This document shows, in pieces, positions 21,422 through 32,223 of a stretch of 64,000 nucleotides of DNA (the stretch's first letter is position 1; each line of letters begins with the position of its first letter). The DNA comes from Heloderma charlesbogerti (taxonomy: Eukaryota; Chordata; Lepidosauria; Squamata; Helodermatidae), in contig JANEZZ010000982.1 in NCBI GenBank assembly GCA_026122225.1, positions 1,173,501 to 1,237,500 on the forward strand, in the 5' to 3' direction. A model generated the notes under the pieces. That model did not search any database. It saw only the letters and a program-made list of their open reading frames with translations, and had not been told where the DNA came from. Both the position numbers and the translations under genes were made by a program.

Positions 21422-21785
21422 CAGGGGTGGGAAACCTCAGGCCTAGGGGCCAGATCTTCCTCCCAGGAGTCCCACTCTAGTCCTCTGGAGTTCCCCAGAA
21501 GGCCACACCTCCTTCCAGTGGCCCCACCCCTTTCCCCCAACCACCAATTGTTTCGTGGTTTTCCAGCTTTTGTGCAGTTTTTCTCCCCATTCTCCAAGGT
21601 TGAAATGCCTCTTCTGCGGCTTAGTTATTGGCAGTATGTTGGTATGTTGGTATTTTTGGCCCCATCTCTTTGTATTTGGCGCCACCCTCTTCACCTTTGG
21701 GCCTGCTCACTACTGGAATGCAGCCCCTAAGAGCTTCTCAAAAATACAATTCAGCCCTTGGGCTGACAGAGGTTCCCCACTCCTG
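21422..21785 (+). mobile_element. hAT-like MITE (CAGGGGTG), 364 bp
   Basis: Ends CAGGGGTGGGAAACC and GGTTCCCCACTCCTG, inverted. Flanks TTTTGGAG and CTTTAGTG match at 5 of 8. Body words CACCAATTGTTTCGTGG and CTACTGGAATGCAGCCCC recur at 29451, 33606, 41213 (reversed), 53906 (reversed) and 60633 (reversed). Confidence 0.78.
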
Positions 21786-21793
21786 CTTTAGTG

Positions 21794-22450
21794 GGAGTGC
21801 AACCCCTTCCAGACAGGTTGAACACCACTCACCTGGACATAGGGATGTGCGAACCCACCCCCATCCAGGTTCTCCAGGCACCCACCCAGTCCTTGCCCCC
21901 ACTCGCCGGTCCCCGGACAGCACTCGAGCCCCTCCCGTGCTCAGCGAGCAGTCCACACTCACCCCGGCAGCCTCGTCAAGCTTCGTGGTCACCATTTTTG
22001 AAAAAGATAAAATGGCGATCACAAAAATGTGCATATTTGCAAATGCGCAAAAATGCACATTTCTGCAAAAATGCGCATTTTCACACATATGCAAATATGC
22101 ACATTTGCAAAAATGCGCATTTTCACACATAGGCAAATATGTGCATTTTGCGATCGCCATTTTATTTTTCAAAAAATCGTGACTGCGGAGCGCAATGAGG
22201 CCACTGGGGTGAGTGCAGGCTGCTTGCTGAGCACAGGCAGGGGGTGAGCGGGGGCAGGGGCTTGGCGAGCAGGGCTTGGGGGTGCAGGCAGGGGGGGGGT
22301 TCCACCAGATTCCTGGACAGAATCGGGCACCAGCACCATCCCTACCTGGACAGTTGAGCCACCCAACCACAGTACATCCATGTTGTCTGGATTGAGCTTC
22401 AGTTTATTGGCCCTCACCCAGTCCATAAATGCAGCCAGAAACACCTTCTG
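21794..22450 (-). mobile_element. L2 RT fragment, split by a hAT MITE
   Basis: Minus-strand coding is recognisable on both sides of the insertion: MDWVRANKLKLNPDNMDVLW on the upstream side and CLEGVALPLK on the downstream side. They correspond to adjacent residues (about 240-282) of the frame at 10-1485. Both L2 ends are missing. Confidence 0.8.
21840..22344. mobile_element. Long-palindrome hAT-like MITE, 505 bp
   Basis: TAGGGATG...CATCCCTA ends with a perfect 8-bp target duplication CCTGGACA (21832-21839 and 22345-22352) in an L2. The whole element is a foldback. The outer GC-rich arms of about 150 bp pair (CTCAGCGAGCAGTCCACACT against AGTGCAGGCTGCTTGCTGAG). The inner arms pair closely (GATAAAATGGCGATCAC against GCGATCGCCATTTTAT). 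The core 22027-22150 repeats ATGCGCATTTT, TGCAAATATGCACATT and TTTCACACATA. There is no transposase, so it is non-autonomous. Confidence 0.92.
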
Positions 22451-22544
22451 CAGCTGTTAAAGTGGTCAGAATTGGCACAAAGTGCATAGAAAAGGCATGC
22501 GTGTGCTACAAATTTAAACCGTTTAAATTTCATTCTCATGCCTC

Positions 22545-22665
22545 CCAACCAACAAGTCCTGGGAATTGTGGTCCTATGAAGTGGCTGGGGACCTGAAACA
22601 AAGCACCTGCAAGACTCTCATCAGACTACAATTCCCAGAATTCTACACAGCAAACTGTGGCAGTT
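22545..22665. mobile_element. Foldback MITE remnant
   Basis: AGTCCTGGGAATTGTGGTCC and GACTACAATTCCCAGAATTC are inverted about a short centre. Ends are not resolved. Confidence 0.5.
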
Positions 22666-22721
22666 AAACTAGACTCAAGCTAGCTTATACTTGTGGTGTA
22701 GATGTTTTGACATGCTATACG

Positions 22722-23065
22722 AGTCCCCTGGACTGCAAGGAGGTCAAATCAGTCAATCCTAAAGGAAATCAACCATGAGTGCTCATTGGGAAGACAGATA
22801 CTGAAACTGAAGCTCAAATATTTTGGCCACCAAATGCGAAGAGAAAAGTCACTGGAAAAGACCCTGATGCTGGGAAAGATTGAAGGCAAAAGGAGAAGGG
22901 GACGGCAGAGGATGAGATGGCTAGATAGCATCACCGATGCAATGAATATGAACTTGGGCACGCTCCGGGAGAGAGTGCAGGACAGGAAGGCCTGGCGTGC
23001 TATAATCCATGGGGTCACGAAGAGTCAGACACGACTGAACGACTGAACAACAACAACAACAAGCT
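22722..23065 (+). mobile_element. BovB LINE 3' end, 5'-truncated
   Basis: Begins within ORF2 at PWTARRSNQSILKEINHECS. An indel brings the frame to the 86-residue open run at 22786-23046, with KLKYFGHQMRREKSLEKTLM, RGRQRMRWLDSITDAMNMN and HGVTKSQTRLND. It ends in the (AAC)n tail CTGAACAACAACAACAAC typical of BovB. Confidence 0.92.
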
Positions 23066-23773
23066 AAGCAATGGTTTGTTACCTGTGATCTATCCAGAGA
23101 TTTATGATCAGTAAGCTTTTCTTACTAGTGGTAATTCATAATAATATTTTAATATATGATTAATATATAATTATCATCTGCATTCGTTCAAATCAATTGA
23201 ACTTGAACATAAAGACAGAGGCATTGCCTTGGAAATGGCGTTGACACTTTCCTCCTCTTTAGGGTCAGTTTGGGTTTTCTTTATGAACCCCCTTTATGAA
23301 ACCTTGCAAGATTTCATCACCCAGCCATTAAAGTTTGCTCCAGCTTCTAAACAAAAGCTCTAATTTAGGGCATTAGGGCATTTTTTTTGGTTTGGTTTTG
23401 TAATATGTTTCCAGTGAAATCTCTTTGGTGGTTATTCTACTACAGGAGCGTAAAACAATTTAATTGGCTCTGGACTCTTTCAAGGGTTCGTAACTTATTT
23501 TAAGGGTTTTGTAACTTACAAAAGTGTGCTGGGCTTTCTTTCTTTCTTCCTTTAGCCCAAGGTGATTATTTTGTGTGCATGAGGCCTCCTTTTGCTCTTT
23601 AAGTACTGTGCTCAACTGTACTTTAAAGCCAGATTCGACCTTTAAAGTATAGTTTCACACTCCCCACTTCACGTTTCAAGTGCAGCTTTATAGGATTAGT
23701 TCCCTTGTGAACAGGGAGAGATGAAGATTTACGGTTCCTGTTACAATCAGCTATTTATTTTCAAAGATGCGGG
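23066..23773. other. No recognisable feature
   Basis: AT-rich; a TTTCTTTC run at about 23537-23552. No repeat family or exon identified. Confidence 0.4.
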
Positions 23774-24177
23774 TAGGGTGGCCATGTGTCCTCTTTTACA
23801 GAGGACAGTCCTCTATTTGACAGTCTTCAAAACAGAGGCCTGCCCTCTATTTTGAAGACATCCTCTATTTGAAGGACTGTCTAGTTCAAGCATGGGATAA
23901 AGGCAAAGAACCATCAGAAGGAAGAGCTGGGCCTTGAAAATGCACATCAACAGCACCTGGATGGCAGACTGAGCAAGGCACACAGGTCACCTGGTCACCA
24001 TCTTCCACACTATGGTGAGATGTACCATTTTTTTCTATTTAAATTATAATAATGATTTCTAAATGAACACACACACAAATTAACATATGCACATTTTATG
24101 CAAATCAGTGCCCTCTTTTGTCCTCTTTTTTGGTGATGCATTTCCTCTTTCTTGGTGATTCATAAGTGGACATCCTG
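23774..24177 (+). mobile_element. 'GGCCA' family MITE, full length
   Basis: The best uninterrupted copy, 404 bp. Left end TAGGGTGGCCATGTGTCC, right end AAGTGGACATCCTG. Flanks GATGCGGG and AATACAGG match at 5 of 8, the differences being all transitions, which is compatible with an old 8-bp duplication. The left part contains stem-forming GAGGACAGTCCTC and repeated CTCTATTTG units. Confidence 0.75.
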
Positions 24178-24344
24178 AATACAGGTTGGACAGATAGGAA
24201 GCTGGCATACTTGCAAGCAAGCACTGATCTCAAGCTAACATCAGCCCAGTGCGATATTCTGGAACTGGGAACCCCAACATCATGCCTTTGAACACATCCC
24301 TTGGTGCTTCCACGCTCCTGGCCCCTCCTGGTTTTTGTTTTTTT

Positions 24345-24420
24345 TTTAAACAAGCATTGTTAGCTGCCTTGAGTGCCATTTCCTTGGTGGACAGGCAGGG
24401 TATAAATAAATAAATAAAAT
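24345..24420 (+). mobile_element. LINE 3' tip
   Basis: TTAGCTGCCTTGAGTGCCAT followed by GGCAGGGTATAAATAAATAA, the generic end of L2/CR1-type LINEs; same type as 44050-44130. Confidence 0.55.
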
Positions 24421-24444
24421 TAAAAAGAAATATTCTTGTTATTA

Positions 24445-25112
24445 TTTTTAAGATTTAGATTTTTAGATTTTTTTTTAAAGTGGGGGGCTGGCATGTTGCA
24501 AAGTGAAGCGCTGGGCTCTGGTGCCACCTTTTATTTCCCAGTATGCCTCCTGGCCCCAAGTGGGTGACTAAATAACAATCTTGGGTGGCTGCAACCTAGT
24601 GCTTTGTTTTGAAGTGTGCCCAGCTGCCAAAAAAGAAAGAAAAAGATAAGCTGGGAGAGTGGTGGGAAGCACCTTGGGTGGCCAGATGGGATGGCAGGGG
24701 GCCAGGGAAGTGTTTTGCCTGTGCTGTGTGTGTGTGAGTGTGTGTGTGTGTGTGTGTGTGTTTCTCTGAGTATCACCAGTTGCTTTCTGTGAAATGGGCA
24801 TCTGTGGTGCTTTGTGGTAGCACATATGTGATTTGGGTGTTGGAAGGGAAAACTGTGGGCTCAAAACTGGTTTTGTATTTTGGAACTCAGACCTCACCTC
24901 TGCCTTCTACCAAGGGTTTTGGACAAGGAACTTTCCTTTGAGCCTCACTAGTTTGCCTTGTAGGAAATGTATGTTTTGTAATTGGCCACATGCACCATTT
25001 TGTGAATGGAAAAGCCCCCCTCCAGCAACCATTTTGTGAGAGCACCCACAACACTCTCTCAAAATTCCAAATGTGCCCACAGCCCCAAAAGGTTGGAGAT
25101 CCATGTCCTACA
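24445..25112 (-). repeat. Dispersed hAT-like repeat, copy 2
   Basis: Long version of the repeat at 11282. Shared words include GGCTGGCATGTTGCAAAG, GTTTTGTATTTTGGAACTC, CATTTTGTGAGAGCACCC and CTCAAAATTCCAAATGTGCC. The right end CCAAAAGGTTGGAGATCC resembles a hAT terminus. The central part (24545-24800) is absent from copy 1. Confidence 0.55.
24726..24763. repeat. (TG)n microsatellite
   Basis: TG run with one GAG interruption; the apparent Thr/His-rich and Cys/Val-rich frames here are artefacts. Confidence 0.9.
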
Positions 25113-25312
25113 AGATGGCTTTCAGCAACCAGACTCTTCATAGCAACCTTTTCCAGTCAGTCAAAAATCCAAAACTGTTTCTCTCTCCCCTAGCCCAAAT
25201 TCAGGACCCCCAGATCTGTTCTTTCTGTTCCAACCTCCCAGGGGCTTGCCATATCAAAAGCCCTTTCACAAAATCTCTCTATCAAAGGTATATTTATGGG
25301 ACGTCATATATT

Positions 25313-25560
25313 AGTGTAGTGGTTAAAGTGTTGGACTGGGACTCAGGAGATCAGGGTTCTAGTCCCCACTTAGCCATAAAGGCTATTGGGTGACATTGGA
25401 CCAGTCACTGACTCTCAGCCTAGCCTACCTCACCAGATTATTGTGAGGATAAAATGGAGAGGAGGAGGAGGAGGAGGAGGAGGAAGAGGATCATGTAAGC
25501 CGCCTTGCATAATTTCCAAGAGGGAAAAAGGTGGGATATAACAATGACAATGACAATATA
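25313..25560 (+). mobile_element. tRNA-derived SINE (Sauria/Squam-like)
   Basis: AGTGTAGTGGTTAAAGTG (A box), GGGTTCTAGTCC (B box), GGACCAGTCACTGACTCTCAG, TTGTGAGGATAAAATGGAG, then an expanded GAGGAG run (25459-25490) and the tail GGTGGGATATAACAATGAC. Same family as 2301. Confidence 0.85.
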
Positions 25561-25708
25561 GTTTGGCCCACTTCATACATTCAAATTCAGTGTTATTGTC
25601 ATTTGCCTCATTAAGGCAGCTTCACCCAGTTAGCTACCTGTGTAAAGAGTTTCCCCACTTTTGTTTCTTTCTTTTTTTGAGCTGGCTTGATGGGGAAAAA
25701 AAGAAAAG

Positions 25709-25892
25709 TCATAGAATAGTAGCGTTGGAAGGGGCTGACAAGGCCATCGAGTCCAACCCCCTGCTCAATGCAGGAATCCAAGTCAAAGCATCCCTGACAG
25801 ATGGCTGTCCAGCCCCATCTTGAAGGCCTCCAGTGCAGGAGAGCCCACCACCTCCCTAGGTAATGGGTTCCATTGTCGTATTGCTCTAAGTG
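25709..25892 (-). mobile_element. CR1 LINE 3' end
   Basis: Begins TCATAGAATAGTAGCG (reverse of the CR1 terminus), then CCCTGACAGATGGCTGTCC and CCACCTCCCTAGGTAATGGG as at 3543. It is truncated near 25892. Confidence 0.92.
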
Positions 25893-28235
25893 ATTCCACG
25901 TGGGCATCCCCTTCAAATAGAGTTTGAATGTACAAATGGGACATTGGGCCTATGACTAATTGGTCCTAACTGGATACTTGCAGATGAATAACGTAGACAG
26001 TGTTTGAAACCTCATGCACAAAAACTGACCAAGGATGTGAGCTGTAAGCAGGCCTGGCATTAGCACACACCATCATCAGGCTGTTGACAGGGCCATAGGG
26101 CCCAGGCAAGATGCCCTACTGGTGCCTTTCCTGGCCCTTCTGATCAGTTCCAAATAGCAAGCTGCCATTTCGCTTTCCCACAAAGCCCTTGACATTGTGT
26201 TGCTCCAAAGCATTGTAGGAAATTAAAATGCCTCCCCAGGGAACTGTGGGAAATTTAAATGACAACTGGCTAGCCCACCGGGGGGGGGGGGTCCAGAAGT
26301 CACTTTGCTTAAGATATGCCTAGTCCAAATTTCACCTCAGCTCACTTGGTTGGCCTTAGGAAAGCCAAAATTCTAAAACTTCTGAGTAAACATGCATCAG
26401 ATTGGGCTTGAAGCCAATTGGTTTCTGGTGAAGGGAAGGGAGGCGATCTATGTCTTTAAATTGTGAATATTGCTCCATAAATCTCTAGTTAAAATAGTCA
26501 AGGTCTGATAACCTTACAGTGCTCTTACTGTGTACGAGGTCACATCATCAGCATGTAGATATATAGAATGTTTCATGAACTATACAGTGCCGACAGGTCA
26601 TTAATAAAAACTGGAAAAGTAAAAGCCTTCTAATTAGCTTCTGAGGTAACTTGGCACATAACATTTTCACCTCTGATTCAACACCATTAAACAAAATGAC
26701 TGGTGTTTGCTCACTAATGTAGCAGAATAACCATTCCCCTGTAGTTAAACTCCAACAAACTGAGCAAAATGTAGGTAGAGATATGTTGTGATTTATTGGA
26801 TCAGAGGCCAGAGTCAAACCAATATAGGCACTTCCTGCCAACCCGCCCCTCCCACACACACACACAAAGATTGTAATGAATGGGATCATATTAACAATAT
26901 CATCAAGGTTACCTTGGGAAGTACAACAGAGGGGGCCAATAAAACAGGATTAAAAATAGGGTCAATGCATCTGTAAAGGGAAACATCTTTAATTTTTGAG
27001 CAATATAGACCAAAAACAACAACTGTCCAACAGCTTATAATCAGGTAATGTGATGGCTCCAGTATAGCATCCATTCAAACAATTAGCTATCTCCAATTAA
27101 GGGCAAAATGCTCTAACCAACAGTTAGCAACAAGTTGGAGAATAAGAGCTCATTCACCCAAGTATTTTTTGGGGGGAAGAAGGGGGTAGATTCCAACAAG
27201 GTGCTTATGTGCCCCACACACACACACAATTATTTTGCACCCCATAGATTCTGTTGTGCAAGAAATGGGTCCCACCAATTCTGTTGTGTGAGCAGGACCC
27301 ACCACTTGCACAACAGAGATTTACTGCTTCCAGAGGAAGCCCTGAAACTAGCGGAAACGCTTGTGCCTCGATTGGGACAGGTCAGCAGTGTTTCCTTATG
27401 CGACCTCCGCCAACCTGCCTTGTTCCAGAAACAAGCATTTTTGCTCATGTCCAGTTACCCTGGAAGAACTGAACCTTCATTCCACAAGCAGTGGATGCTG
27501 CTTGCAGATGGGAATTGGCAGGGCATAAGGGAATCAGTGGAGGTGTAAGCACCCTGTTGGATTCCGTCCATGGTCCCCATGAGATTACCTTTCCCTTCAA
27601 TAACTGACATGGTGAAGTGGTTTTCTGAAAGTACCATGACTAGGTTGCAAGATGTCGCATCCTTTTCAGGAAGCAGTAGCTTGCCATGTTGTAATATTAG
27701 GGGCCATTCAGAAAATGATTCTACCACATGAATACTATGGGGGACTTGCAGCTCACCACATGAAGGTAACTCCACACAGCTAGCCATTTTTACAAAGAGG
27801 TTTCCCATATGTTTCCTGTAATTTTCACTAAGCCAATGCAGCCTCTCTCTTTTTATATAGTTTGTGTTGGCTCAATAAAAAAAATACCTTTAAAAAAAAT
27901 CTATACCACATGGGCAGCTCCTTCAGATAGCAACTGCACTGTAGTTCACATGTATGAATTAGGCCTTCAAGTCATGAGAAATTGGCCCTAATGGGTGCAT
28001 TTAAGTGAATAATATGGACAGTATTTTAAGCCTCGCATATACGGACACTCTGGGAGTGTGTGCTGTGCATTCAAGTCTCAACTTAGCTCATTTGATGGCC
28101 TTAGGAAACTCACAATTTCCTCAACCTCAGCCTCCAGTCTACAATATGAGGACAATTAACAGCAGGGGCTGTATATGTGGCCACAAAGATAGGCAGTAGC
28201 TGAGGGGGCGAATGAATGTTGCTGATTCCTCACAT
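25893..28235. other. Mostly unrecognised; candidate conserved block 26470-26760
   Basis: No transposon assigned. A G-run lies at 26281-26290 and (CA)n tracts at 26854-26866 and 27216-27229. The segment 26470-26760 is non-repetitive and AT-rich with CTAATTAG and TTAATAAA words. The 137-residue frame at 27135-27548 has no recognisable domain, no flanking splice pattern I trust, and overlaps a competing frame, so it is not called. Confidence 0.3.
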
Positions 28236-28560
28236 CCAGGCCCATTTATTTATTATTTATTAGTAATGCTAATAAATAATATTATATTGTTAATATCATA
28301 AAATCCCTAAGTGGTTGATATATAAATATTAAAAATCACATTTAAAATACACTAGTAAAAACAATTCCAACTACAATAACAATACAAGGAGCAGTAAGGT
28401 AGAGCAGCATATGATTAATTGCAAGTCATTACAAGCCAGAGAAAGCCTCAGTGAACAAGTGTATTTTCAAGAGGTGTTTGAAACTGTTAAACATGGCAGG
28501 CTTTGCACCATCACCTGTACAAGCGTTATTGGTTACTAAAAATGCAAATATGTTTGAGAT
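28236..28560 (-). mobile_element. LINE 3' end remnant
   Basis: Minus-strand LINE end: T-rich ATTTATTTATTATTTATTAG tail region, then AAATCCCTAAGTGG, and GTATTTTCAAGAGGTGTTTG, which resembles the RAL/FK..L coding end of L2/CR1 ORF2 in reverse. Confidence 0.5.
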
Positions 28561-28829
28561 GACTACAGGGGTTGGTGTGATAGCTGCTGATGTCACAAAG
28601 GCACTGATGGCTCCCTAATGATGCAGAAGAAAGAAGCAATATTCCCCCTTTCCCCGCTCACATAGGGTTTGGTGATATAAGGCTTTCCTGTTGGACAGCT
28701 TCACTCTTACCTGCATTGACCAAATGATTACTTTGCTTGTTTCCACTCCATATAATGTGCTGTGGAAAGCACTTCTTCAAATTACTCCCCATTTGAGGTA
28801 TGGCTTTCTCCTATCCAGTTCCTAGGGGG

Positions 28830-29008
28830 AAGAGGCAGTATGCCTATGTACGCCAGTTGCTGGGGAACATGGGCAGGAGGGTGCTGTTGCACTTGTGTCT
28901 GGCTTGTGGGTTCCCGGTCGACAGCTGGTTAGCCACTGTGTGAACAGAATGCTGGATTAGATGGACCCTTGGTCAGATCCAGCAGGGCTCTTCTTGTGTT
29001 CTTAAGAG
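28830..29008 (+). repeat. Dispersed repeat with CTGGATTAGATGG...TGTTCTTA end
   Basis: Contains GGTTAGCCACTGTGTGAACA, GAATGCTGGATTAGATGG and GATCCAGCAGGGCTC with the end TTCTTGTGTTCTTA. Scraps recur (reversed) at 5817 and 60664. The family is not identified; the element may be a SINE or LINE end. Confidence 0.5.
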
Positions 29009-29304
29009 GTTGTGAGTTCTCTAAACACCACCTATTACCTTTCCATCCATCTCAGTTTTTTTATGATACCGGTCCTGCCCATGCCAGAAAAGCAATTAAG
29101 GAGCAGAAGATGAACAGGAAGGCTCACAGATGTGTAGGACATTATTGTAGAATACCAGCCTACCTGTTTGGTTCATTTTTTGAGAAGCACTTCCCAGATT
29201 TCTCAAGTTTCTTCATAAATGGGATGGAAAGAATTTGATATTTCAAAAGGTAGAATGTGGGAGAAAGGTGAGCTGACATATTCCTCAGTAACTGCACAAG
29301 ATAC

Positions 29305-30013
29305 TAGGGTGGCCATTTATGAATTGCCCAAGAAATACGAAATGCATCACCCAAAAAGAGGTCAACAAGGGACACCAATTTGCATAGCATTTACACAAGC
29401 TAATTTATATGTATAGATACATATTTAGAAATAACTGTTATAATTTAAATCAGGAGTGTCAAACCTCATGCCCTGGGGCCAAATCTGACCTTCCTGGGGT
29501 CTCAATCCAGCACCCCAGGGTTTCTCAGTTGGCCCCATCCCCTAACCACCAATCATTTGGTGGTTTCTCGACTTTTGTGTTGTTTTTTCCCCATTCTAAA
29601 AAGTTGCCTCTCCTAAGACTTAGTTAGTGGCAGTAAGAGCTTTAAGCTAAAATATGCTGGTATTTTTGGTGTCTTTGGCCCTGCCCCTTTGGCCTTTGGC
29701 CCCTCCCACCACTGGAATGCAGCTCCTGAGAGCTGCTCTGAAATGGAATGTGTCCCTCAGGCTGAAAGAGGTTCAACAGCCCTGGTTTAAATAGAAATAC
29801 TGCCCATCTCACCATAGTGTAGATTACTATGGCCAGGTGACGGGTGTGCAAGCCTGTTCAGTCTGCTCTCCAGGTGCAACTTCAAGGCCCCCTACTCTGT
29901 CTTCTGATGGTTCTTTATCTTTAAACCAGACTTGGACTGGACAGCCCTTCAAATAAAGGATGTCTTCCAAATAAAGGATAGTCCTCTATAAAAGAGGACA
30001 CATGGCCACTGTA
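29305..30013 (-). mobile_element. 'GGCCA' family MITE split by a hAT MITE
   Basis: Left end TAGGGTGGCCATTTATG, right end GACACATGGCCACTGTA; body words are reversed relative to 23774. The hAT MITE 29451-29784 is inserted in its AT-rich part. Confidence 0.78.
29451..29784 (+). mobile_element. hAT-like MITE (CAGGGGTG family), 334 bp
   Basis: Ends CAGGAGTGTCAAACC and GGTTCAACAGCCCTG. Flanks ATTTAAAT (29443-29450) and GTTTAAAT (29785-29792) match at 7 of 8. The family TIR plus 8-bp duplication assign it to hAT. Confidence 0.88.
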
Positions 30014-30563
30014 CAAAGTTACTGAGATAATATAAGTGAAGCACTGTGCACACTTCAAACGTGTGATTTAAAATGCCAAGTATTGTAATTGCATGGGAGA
30101 TCTTTCTTGGGGTTTTTCTTCAGGGCAAAGCCTGCATAACAGCAGCACTGTGCATTGGCCACAAAAGCCACCAACCTCAACAGAACAGTCTCCCCTGCCC
30201 CTTGCCTCCTTGTACTTTTGCTCTCTCTCTCGCTCTCTCTCTTTCTGTCTCTGTCTCTCTTTTTATGAAAAATTTGCTTGGAAAATACACACATTTTCTT
30301 ATACTTCTTCCAAGAAACTTCTTTGCCATTTCAGCAACCTTGCCAAAAGTATCCAAAAATATGGAAAATATCAAAATTTCGATTTTCCTTCCTTACAACA
30401 TTTGACGTTTTGTTTCAGCGTTATTGACGCTGAAGTGATGGCCATGTCAAAACAAAGTCTCAAAATTGTCATAAAAATGGCATTGCTCTTTTTAACCAGC
30501 TCTGCTGCCAAGCCCACATTTTTTGTCTCTTAACTAAACTTTGTTCCCTCAACACATTGAGCT

Positions 30564-30565
30564 GA

Positions 30566-30617
<52 letters not shown>

Positions 30618-30618
30618 A
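30564..30618. repeat. (GAAA)n microsatellite
   Basis: About 13 uninterrupted AGAA units. Confidence 0.95.
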
Positions 30619-30782
30619 CTAGAAAAGGGCATTAACAAATCCTGCACAGAAACTCTGAGGTAATTGTTGCTGCAACTGGATATTAATTTACAGCATAAAA
30701 AAATGAACTATTGTGCATTGTTTATTGTAAGCCATTTTGGGTTTCTGTCAGAAAAATGGGGCAAACATTTTCTGGTGTAGCC

Positions 30783-31146
30783 ACGGTTGGTATCAAGGGT
30801 AGGCATAGTTGGATGCTTGTCAAGGGCCCACACTCCAAGAGGGGCCCACTGACAAAAGCCCCCTGCAGCTCCTCCTCCTCTTCACCATTGCAACCTGCTT
30901 GTTCACTTGCCATTTGCTCTGGCTCAGACAACAGAGGTGGTGAGAAGGAGCAGCAGCAGATGTCATTGCCTACTCACTCACTGGCTCTCTGCCCATCAAG
31001 CAAGCAAGTGGTAGCAATGATGGGAAAGAGGATGAGGAGCAATAGCGGCTGGTGACAATGGCTGTGAGAAGATAGACTCACTGAGGGAGGGGGCCCATTG
31101 AGGATGTCTTGCCCAAAGACCCTCAAAAACCTGGACCCAGCACTGG
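30783..31146 (+). mobile_element. 'R4' MITE-like repeat, copy 3
   Basis: Runs from GGTTGGTATCAAGGG to CTGGACCCAGCACTGG. Flanks GTGTAGCC (30775-30782) and ATGTAGCA (31147-31154) match at 6 of 8, suggesting a hAT-type insertion. Body words as at 13312. Confidence 0.68.
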
Positions 31147-31384
31147 ATGTAGCACGGTGGCTGAAAATAGGAAGAATGTTCTGGCATTTTAATCTCTCCT
31201 CTCTGACGAACTTACTAGAGTAGCCTTAGCCAAGCCTCAGTCTTACCCACCGTCCTCTGCAAAATGGGGATGATGATACTATCCTAACTGACAAGGCTGT
31301 TGTAAGGGTCATTGAAATAAAGCATATTATGTCCTTTGAGAATTCTGCTAATGGTGGCTGTTGTTATGATTATATGTGGGGCTG

Positions 31385-32019
31385 CCTTTGAAAACATTCC
31401 GGAAACTTCAGCTGGTCCAAATAGGGCAGCAAGATTAATGGGGACTGGCCAATGAGTTCACATTATGCCAGTATTTTTCCAGCTGCACTGGTTGCCAGTC
31501 CATGCCCAAGCCAGATTCAAAGTGCTGGTATTAACATTCAAACCCCTAAATGGCTTGGGGCCAGGTTATCTGAAGGATCGTCTCCTCCCATATTTGCCTG
31601 TCCAGACCCTAAGATCATCTTCAGCGGTCCTTCTCCGGGAGCCCCTGCCAAAAGAAGTGAGCTGAGTGGATACTAAGAAGAGGGCCTTTTCTGTTGTGTC
31701 ACCCCAGTTGTGGAATAAGCTTCCCAGAGAGGCTCGCCTGGCACCTACGTTGTGCTCTTTCCTGCACCAAGTGAAGACTTTTTTATTTTCCCAGGCATTT
31801 TAGTCTCTCAGTTCTTGTTGTTTTAAACCTGTTACTATATTTTAAACCTTTAAATCTTCTAGGTTTTATTTTGGTCTTTACTTTTATTTTATACTATCGT
31901 TTTAAACTTTTATATTATATCTTATGTTTTATTGTATGTTTTTCATTGTTGTGAACCGCCCAGAGAGCTTCAGCTATTGGGGGGTGGGCATAGAAATGTA
32001 ATAAATAAATAAATAAATA
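31385..32019 (+). mobile_element. L2 LINE 3' end (CCCAGAGAGC subfamily)
   Basis: Coding remnants for LQLVQ.RAARL, FQLHWLPVHAQARFKVLVLT and GPGYLKDRL are followed by a 3' UTR and the tail GAACCGCCCAGAGAGCTTC with (AAAT)n. Frame breaks at 31660. A close relative is at 42490. Confidence 0.88.
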
Positions 32020-32192
32020 TTTAGGCAGTTTGCAAGTTGAGGCAAGATCAGGTATGACTGTGTCAGAGACCAGCAGGGTCAGAAGCAAATGACATAATCC
32101 CAGTAGGCTGATGGTAGTGTCACAAGATGGTAAAATGGACTGTACCACTTTATATAATACTGCAGGTGAGGAATGCCATTTTTAATGCCCCC

Positions 32193-32223
<31 letters not shown>

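Noticed and set aside
21738..22370. 210-codon minus-strand frame
   Set aside because: It lies across the palindromic MITE and its repeated core; the cysteine/histidine and alanine runs come from the word array, not from a zinc-binding protein.
24531..24897. Frames rich in Thr-His
   Set aside because: They are translations of the (TG)n microsatellite.
27135..27548. 137-codon open frame
   Set aside because: No recognisable domain, a competing frame on the other strand, and no splice or promoter evidence; length is within chance for this composition.
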